Shown in pieces: positions 59,075-64,000 of a stretch of 64,000 nt of DNA. Below the pieces are notes generated by a model that was given only the letters and a program-made list of their open reading frames with translations, did no database searches and was not told where the DNA came from. Source of the DNA: Nocardia neocaledoniensis (GTDB lineage Bacteria; Actinomycetota; Actinomycetes; Mycobacteriales; Mycobacteriaceae); assembly GCF_003182135.1 (NCBI RefSeq), contig NZ_QGTL01000014.1, positions 124,001 through 188,000 on the forward strand, in the 5' to 3' direction. Position numbers and translations under genes: made by a program. The first letter of the stretch is position 1. Every line of letters starts with the position of its first letter.

Positions 59075-60588
59075 GCCGTTTCCTCCAGTTCGATCGCGAT
59101 GTGGTCGAGGTACGCGAGGACGTCACGCATATGTGTCTCGGTGAGGTGAGGATTGTTCGCCATGAAGCGCAGAGGGTGCATGATCGCGCCCTTTCGGAGA
59201 CGTCCGAGGTCGTCGGGCAGGGTGAATTGATGGAGGTGCCACAGCCCTTCCGCGAGCATTCGCTGATGAAGGGCGACGTTGAAGACATTGACTTCGCGAA
59301 GCCCGTCATCGTCGATCGTGCCGGCATCGACGCCCGATGGCAGGTACACGAACACAACCGCCGCGAGATCCGGCTCGTTGAGACGAACCAGGCGCGGATG
59401 GTCGTCTACCAGGGCGGCGAAGCGCCGCACCAAGTCCGCTCGATAGTCGGCCAGCTTCGCCAACCCAGTTCTGCCGCGGCCGAGCATCATCATCCACAAC
59501 TTCAACGACATCCAGCCTTTGGTGCCGATGAATGGTGTGACCTGCCCGAAGGCGAAGTCTTCCTGCATGATCAGATCCGAGTACGTCGAGATCGTCCGAA
59601 TAGCGGCTGGTTGACGTACCAACAGCGCGCTGAGCCCATAGGGAACGGCCATGATCTTGTGCGGATCGACGGTGACGCTGTCGAACTCGGCTATGCCGTC
59701 GATCTTTTCCCGCATGGTCGGGCTGAAGGCGGCCAGCAGCCCCCAACAGGCGTCAGCGTGCAGCCAAATCCCCGGGTCGATGTCCCGGACGATGCCGCTC
59801 ACCGCGCGCAGATCGTCGACCGTTTGCGTCCTGCTGTCGCCGGCGTAGGCGACCACCGCCATCACGTGGTCTCGGTGTCGGCGAAGCGCCCGAGCGAGTT
59901 CGCGCTTGTCGTAACGGAACCCGTCGGTATCGACCTCGATGACGTGGGCGCCACAACCGATCCAAGTCAGCGCCGCTTTCACGCTGTAGTGCCCGATGCC
60001 TTTCGGGACAACCACCGCCATCCTGCGCGGGTCGGTGACTCCAGTCCGCATGGTTTCCGGCGCCTTGGCTTCGCGCGCGAGCATCATCGCCACTGTGTTG
60101 CTGGTGGTTCCGCCTGGGGTCACCATGCCGCCGACGTCCCACACTGTGCGCACATCGCTGACCGCCGGGTTCGAGTAGCCGAGTAGATCGCGCAGCCAGC
60201 GCAACACCGTGATCTCGATGAATGTCGCGCTCGGGCTGTCGAAAGACTGATTGATCATGTTCTGCTGGGTGAGCGCCGCGAGCAGCGTGCCCGCGAGAGC
60301 GAGTGGATCGTCGCCGGTGTCGCCGAAGCCCATGAACCGCGGTGATGCCTCGTTCTTGCAGAGCGGGAGGACCCGGTCCACGAAATCCGCGATCACCGCA
60401 TCGCCTGTCGTCGGCTCGGCGGGCAACTCTGTCAGCAGCAGATCGCGGATCTCGCGTGGACTGCCGCGCCGACCGAAGATCTCTGTCCTCGACTTGAACC
60501 GCAGCCCGAGGTCGACGGCATGATGAAGTAGTGCATTCCACTCGTAAACCGGGTCTTCGGGTGGGGGGTGAATAGCCAACTGGTGCAT
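59071..60588 (-). CDS. PLP-dependent group II decarboxylase
   Basis: A 505-residue fold-type I enzyme of the glutamate/aromatic amino acid decarboxylase family. TPGGTTSNTVAMMLARE near 175, the PLP-stacking region GIGHYSVKAA, VAYAGDSRTQTVDD with the conserved aspartate, WLHADACWG near 275, and the Schiff-base lysine in TVDPHKIMAVPYG near 305. Substrate is not certain; diaminobutyrate, arginine-derived or aromatic acids are possible. GGAAGG precedes ATG 60588. It is the first gene of the operon. Confidence 0.9.
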   Translation of the reverse strand: MHQLAIHPPPEDPVYEWNALLHHAVDLGLRFKSRTEIFGRRGSPREIRDLLLTELPAEPTTGDAVIADFVDRVLPLCKNEASPRFMGFGDTGDDPLALAGTLLAALTQQNMINQSFDSPSATFIEITVLRWLRDLLGYSNPAVSDVRTVWDVGGMVTPGGTTSNTVAMMLAREAKAPETMRTGVTDPRRMAVVVPKGIGHYSVKAALTWIGCGAHVIEVDTDGFRYDKRELARALRRHRDHVMAVVAYAGDSRTQTVDDLRAVSGIVRDIDPGIWLHADACWGLLAAFSPTMREKIDGIAEFDSVTVDPHKIMAVPYGLSALLVRQPAAIRTISTYSDLIMQEDFAFGQVTPFIGTKGWMSLKLWMMMLGRGRTGLAKLADYRADLVRRFAALVDDHPRLVRLNEPDLAAVVFVYLPSGVDAGTIDDDGLREVNVFNVALHQRMLAEGLWHLHQFTLPDDLGRLRKGAIMHPLRFMANNPHLTETHMRDVLAYLDHIAIELEETA

Positions 60589-60950
60589 CGTGATTGCCTT
60601 CCGTGGGCAAATTTCCGTTGCCCATCACGATCCCGGTCCCCGGATGGTTTCAGAAGGCACGCCACCGCTACGCGACCGATACGCGAGCGCGCACTATGGG
60701 CATCAGAGTTGCCGCCCACAAGCGCTGTTAACTGACGCGGCGTGAACTCGGTCGGAGCTCACGCCGCGATCATCGGCTTGGCGAGTCCCAAGGACGCGCA
60801 ACATGGGTAGCGAATTGCAAACTTTTTGCTCGATTCTTTACATGTCCCGGCCACATGCAAAGTTTGTTGGCACATCGAGGTCGACGGCAACCGCGCCTCG
60901 TCAGGACCTGACGACGACTCAGTGTGAATGTGGTAGCGGCAGGGGCATCC
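60589..60950. other. 362-base intergenic region
   Basis: No gene is seen. It should hold the promoter of the decarboxylase operon and the terminator of the membrane-protein pair. The stretch 60810-60870 is clearly AT-richer than its surroundings and has an 8-base inverted repeat CAAACTTT / AAAGTTTG (60818-60825, 60859-60866), a possible regulator site. Confidence 0.45.
60736..60768 (-). terminator. Hairpin downstream of the membrane-protein pair
   Basis: Arms CGCGGCGTGA and TCACGCCGCG, ten base pairs with a 13-base loop, lie about 180 bases after the stop of the 485-residue gene on the minus strand. Confidence 0.45.
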
Positions 60951-62408
60951 CTAGTCGAGGAAGTAGGCCTCTACCTTCTCCGCCGAATCCAGGATCTCCT
61001 CCGCCACGACTCCGAGCGCCGCCGCCAGCGCGACCGATCCTACGAACGCGACCTCCACGTCAGGTGAGAACGCTCGCTCGAGCAGGCCGAGATAGTCCGA
61101 CATGCTCTGGTCCAACTTGTCCAGAAGAGCCCGGTACTCGGTGTCGAGTTGCTCGTCCAGTGCGCGCTGCTCCTCGAGATAACGCTCGATCAGCGCCGCC
61201 TCTCGCTTCGTCAACGATGAGGCGACGGCCTTGTACATCACGATGCCGACGGTGTTGCCGATGACGGCGCCGAGGACGGGAACGGGGATGGCCGCCTGGC
61301 CGATGAACGAGGACAGCGCGCGGACCGCGGCTTCCAGCGCGATGAGCTCGGAGGTTTCAATGAACTCCAGTTCGTCGATCTCGTTGCGGCGGAGCTTGTT
61401 CGCTTGTTCGGCGATGCTGAAGGAGGCGGTGACGATGGAGCTGGCGACGGCCGCCGAGGTGGTGGTGAAGTTCGTGAGGGTGTAGATGCTCAGGCCTCGG
61501 ACGCCGCCCTTGCCGGCACCGAGGCCGGTCTCGCCTGCGATGTCGAGCCAGTCCTGCCCGGTGAACTCTTTGAGTCTTTTGCCTTGTCGGCGTCTGGTGA
61601 AGACGGCCATGACGAAAGCTGTTCCGCCGGCGGTCACGGCTGCGGTGAGCGCGACCGTGCTCCCTTCTTGCAGAGTCGGCCGGCTCTGTTGGTAGGCGTC
61701 CTCGCGCAGTGTTTTGTCCGTGGCGCGAAGCGAGTCCTTTTCCGCCGCCATGGTCGAGGTGTAGATGTCGCGTTGGACGTCGTCGTATCGGAGCGTCGAC
61801 GGCTCGAGCGATTCGATGCCGACCGATCTGGATTCGAAGAACGTCTGGACTCGCTGCCAGTCTCGGAGGGAAGGCCCGTCGCCGCTGCGTGACAGCTTGC
61901 TCGCATCCTCGGGAGACAAGGCGCGCAACCGCTGGATCATCTCGAAGTGATCGCTCGGGATCTGGTACTTCCCACCGTTTCTCACGTATTCGGGATATTT
62001 CTGGAGGTGCTCGGTGATGGCGCCCAGCGAGAAGCGGCCGCCCGCCGCGACGAACTTCTGTTGGATCGCGACACTTCCGCGCATCAGGTCGACGGGTCCG
62101 TTGTCGTTCACCCACTGGTAGTCGGGCGCCTCGCCGAGGATCTGCTTGCGGGCGTTGCCGATTCCCACCTCGGCGATCTCGGCGATGAACCCGTGCATGC
62201 CACGCTGTCCACCGCGGTTGGCGGCGACCACCTCGAGGTCGATCTTGCTGATGGCCTCGTCGACGCTGGTGAGCGCGTCCTGGAGGTGACCGTCCTGCAG
62301 CCTGAGCGCGCCGAGAAGGTTGTCTATGCGGAGTTGATTGAGGTAGCTCACCCAGGACGCGACTGCTTGCTCCTGGGTGTTCATCACGAACTCGACGGCC
62401 TCACTCAC
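60951..62408 (-). CDS. Unrecognised protein with a soluble N-terminal domain and membrane segments
   Basis: A 485-residue protein of unknown function. The N-terminal ~240 residues are soluble; NDNGPVDLMRGSVAIQQKFV, the HLQKYPEYVRNGGKYQIPSD stretch and SGDGPSLRDWQ look strongly conserved and could be an enzyme or nucleic-acid domain. Hydrophobic stretches at about 255-275, 310-335 and 370-395 suggest membrane insertion, and the C-terminus has a coiled coil (IERYLEEQRALDEQLDTEYRALLDKL) before a last helix. GTG 62408 overlaps the previous gene by eight bases, so the two are co-translated. Confidence 0.65.
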   Translation of the reverse strand: MSEAVEFVMNTQEQAVASWVSYLNQLRIDNLLGALRLQDGHLQDALTSVDEAISKIDLEVVAANRGGQRGMHGFIAEIAEVGIGNARKQILGEAPDYQWVNDNGPVDLMRGSVAIQQKFVAAGGRFSLGAITEHLQKYPEYVRNGGKYQIPSDHFEMIQRLRALSPEDASKLSRSGDGPSLRDWQRVQTFFESRSVGIESLEPSTLRYDDVQRDIYTSTMAAEKDSLRATDKTLREDAYQQSRPTLQEGSTVALTAAVTAGGTAFVMAVFTRRRQGKRLKEFTGQDWLDIAGETGLGAGKGGVRGLSIYTLTNFTTTSAAVASSIVTASFSIAEQANKLRRNEIDELEFIETSELIALEAAVRALSSFIGQAAIPVPVLGAVIGNTVGIVMYKAVASSLTKREAALIERYLEEQRALDEQLDTEYRALLDKLDQSMSDYLGLLERAFSPDVEVAFVGSVALAAALGVVAEEILDSAEKVEAYFLD

Positions 62409-63393
62409 TGTCGGCGCTCTGTTCGATCCGCATGCTCAGCATCGCCGCGCACGACTTCGTGTTGTTCACCAGCGCGGCGAGTGTCGACCGCTCGGCGGGA
62501 GCGAGCGCTTGGAAATCGGCACGGAAGTGCACCAATGCTTGGCCGTAGCCCTTGACCAGGCCTTCGCGAAGCGAAGTCGTTCGCTCGAGGAGGTCCTCGA
62601 TTTGCGCGTCCATGCCCTTGACGAGGGCGGTGTTTCGTTTGATGGCCGTCAGTGCCGCGTTTTTCGCTTCTCGGTTCTCGAACTTCTTCTTCGCGAAAAG
62701 GGCGATGGACGCGAGCAGGGTTGCGCCCGCGATGGTCCAGCCGATCGGGCCGGCCAGCGCGAGCAGTGTGCTGCCCGCCGCGGTGCCACCGCCACCGGCG
62801 GCCAGTGCTCCTCCGCCGAGCCAGGCCAGTGCGGCCTGGCTGGCCGCGGCGCCGGACAGGGTCGAGATCGCGGTGCCGGTCGAGGCTGTTCCGAAGGTGG
62901 TGGCGACCCACATCGCGGCCGACGGCGCCAGGCCGGCTACCGCGGTGCCCGCCGCGAATCCCGCCCCGGCGCCGGCAGCCGAGAGCCGCGCCGCTTCCAG
63001 CTCCTTCTGAGCGAATTCCTCGGCGTGCAGGAACCGCTGCCGGTGGACTTCGATCTCCTCGAAGTCGGTATCGAACGACTTCGGGGTGTTGGCGATACTG
63101 TTCACCAGGTGCTCGACCAGCTCGATCAGGTCCGTCGAACGCTCACGTTGGCGCAACAGCGACAGACCCCGATCGGCCATCGCGGTGAAGACCGCGTTGT
63201 ATTCCGCTACGGCCGCTTCGTAGGGGTCCGGCTTCTTCACGGTCAGCTTCTCGACCCGGCCCTTGGCAGCAACCTTGACGTTGCCGACCTGCCCAGCGAA
63301 CTGCGTCGAAGCGGTTCGCGCGGCTTTGCCGAGGCCGTCGACGGTCCTGCCGATGCCCTCTTTGGCGCTGCCGACGTTGAGCTGTTCTACCAT
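62401..63393 (-). CDS. Coiled-coil protein with Gly/Ala-rich hydrophobic centre
   Basis: A 330-residue protein. N-terminal helical region (about 50-135), then a long Gly/Ala-rich hydrophobic centre (about 140-235; e.g. AGAGAGFAAGTAVAGL and GPIGWTIAGATLLASIALF) with at least two membrane-like helices, and a C-terminal coiled coil (KNAALTAIKRNTALVKGMDAQIEDLLERT). This architecture is seen in pore-forming and membrane-remodelling proteins, but no signature residues let me name a family. GGAGGG precedes ATG 63393. It is the first gene of a two-gene unit. Confidence 0.65.
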   Translation of the reverse strand: MVEQLNVGSAKEGIGRTVDGLGKAARTASTQFAGQVGNVKVAAKGRVEKLTVKKPDPYEAAVAEYNAVFTAMADRGLSLLRQRERSTDLIELVEHLVNSIANTPKSFDTDFEEIEVHRQRFLHAEEFAQKELEAARLSAAGAGAGFAAGTAVAGLAPSAAMWVATTFGTASTGTAISTLSGAAASQAALAWLGGGALAAGGGGTAAGSTLLALAGPIGWTIAGATLLASIALFAKKKFENREAKNAALTAIKRNTALVKGMDAQIEDLLERTTSLREGLVKGYGQALVHFRADFQALAPAERSTLAALVNNTKSCAAMLSMRIEQSADSE

Positions 63394-63557
63394 CGCACCC
63401 TCCGAAATCGTTGCGGTCGACTCCGTATCGGAGGAGAACGAGAACTTGTGACAGATCCGGCGAGCCGCCGAACCGTCGCCGCGAACAGTCGCTGCATGAG
63501 CGCCGTCGCTGAACTACTTTGGTAGGCAGTGTGTTCCACGGCGGGGAGGATCAGACG

Positions 63558-64000
63558 GTGGTTGATGGTGGGCGGGCGCAGCATGCTTGGCTGGTACGGG
63601 CCGGGAGTCATGGGCAGCGGGAGGGGCGGGCTCTCGCGGAGGGGTTGGTGATCGTCGGGTGGGATGAGGTCGGGGATCTCAGGAGGTATCGGACCTGGGA
63701 GGAGTTGAAGGCGGGGATTCGGCGGGCCTATCCGGAGGCTTCGGCGACGGTGGTGGGGAATTGGGCCGGGCAGTTGTGGAAGTTCGGAACCGAGATCGTG
63801 GAAGGCGATCTGGTGGTGATGCCGTTGAAAGGGCCGGCTGGGGTGGTCGCGATCGGGCGGGTTGTCGGGGAGTACGAGTATCGGACGCAGGAGCCCGAGT
63901 CGTTTCGGCAGGTGCGCCGGGTGGAGTGGGTCCGGACCGATGTGCCGTGGGAGGCTATTCGGTCTGATCTGCGGGCCAGTCTCGGTTCACTGCTCACGGT
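63558..64000 (+). CDS. Restriction endonuclease-like protein, 3' truncated by window edge
   Basis: The frame from GTG 63558 (GGGGAGGA upstream) stays open to the window end, giving 147 residues. It begins VDGGRAQHAWLVRAGSHGQREGRA, then VIVGWDEVGDLRRY, VVGNWAGQLWKFGTEIVEGDLVVMPLKGPAGVVAIGRVVGEYEYR and VEWVRTDVPWEAIRSDL. This is the N-terminal domain seen on Mrr-like endonucleases, where it probably senses modified DNA; the nuclease part would lie beyond the window. Codon use is rich in GGG and TTG, unlike neighbours, which suggests recent transfer. Confidence 0.78.
   Translation, partial: MVDGGRAQHAWLVRAGSHGQREGRALAEGLVIVGWDEVGDLRRYRTWEELKAGIRRAYPEASATVVGNWAGQLWKFGTEIVEGDLVVMPLKGPAGVVAIGRVVGEYEYRTQEPESFRQVRRVEWVRTDVPWEAIRSDLRASLGSLLT

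Noticed and set aside
43561..64000. Whole right part as a prophage or integrative element
   Set aside because: No integrase, transposase, terminase, structural or conjugation genes and no flanking direct repeats were found; only scattered restriction and toxin-like genes support a defence island.

Overview
The window is high-GC actinobacterial DNA, most likely from a Nocardia-like member of the Mycobacteriales. The order cobS ... ilvE, gcvT ... leucyl aminopeptidase ... two-lipoyl-domain E2 (sucB/dlaT), TIGR01777 epimerase, lipB, lipA is the mycobacterial/nocardial arrangement. Many genes have a TANNNT -10 hexamer ending 6-8 nt before an ATG/GTG, the leaderless layout common in this order. 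The species call is inference; no rRNA or tRNA gene was seen.

Region 1 (1-12.4 kb) is mostly core: the end of cobS, an MBL-fold hydrolase, ilvE and gcvT, a PAP2-diacylglycerol kinase fusion, msrA, small secreted proteins and a GMC oxidoreductase. Region 2 (12.5-21.7 kb) is an accessory block on the minus strand. It holds a caspase-like protease with an EACC1-type partner, a conservon-like sensor kinase with DUF742, and a four-gene cassette with ATGA/GTGA overlaps. The cassette encodes a coiled-coil protein, a PD-(D/E)XK nuclease with a possible Fe-S cluster, an unknown 493-aa protein and an SF1 helicase. I regard it as the best candidate for an undescribed system.

Region 3 (21.8-30.8 kb) returns to core metabolism: GNAT, zinc-ribbon TetR, pepA, the 2-oxoacid dehydrogenase E2 and the lipoate genes lipB and lipA, then ppnP. 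Region 4 (30.9-33.5 kb) is an alkylation-damage operon in which the parts of Ada are separate genes: two O6-alkylguanine transferases, a sigma factor, a 2OG-Fe(II) oxygenase and an Ada-type zinc domain. Region 5 (33.5-43.3 kb) holds assorted accessory genes: F420-type reductase, SDR, BNR-repeat protein with a MoaD-like partner, a squalene-cyclase-like toroid with membrane helices, ATP-grasp and a YqcI/YcgG-like protein.

Region 6 (43.5-64 kb) is an accessory/defence island, in places of lower GC. It contains an Mrr-type endonuclease, a WXG-like type VII secretion module (carrier, putative toxin, lipoprotein immunity candidate), a complete type I restriction system (hsdM-hsdS-hsdR), an XRE-TPR regulator facing a five-gene operon (PLP decarboxylase, methyltransferase, nucleotidyltransferase, extra arginyl-tRNA synthetase, 2H phosphoesterase), a two-gene coiled-coil membrane pair, and the start of another restriction-endonuclease-like gene cut by the window end.
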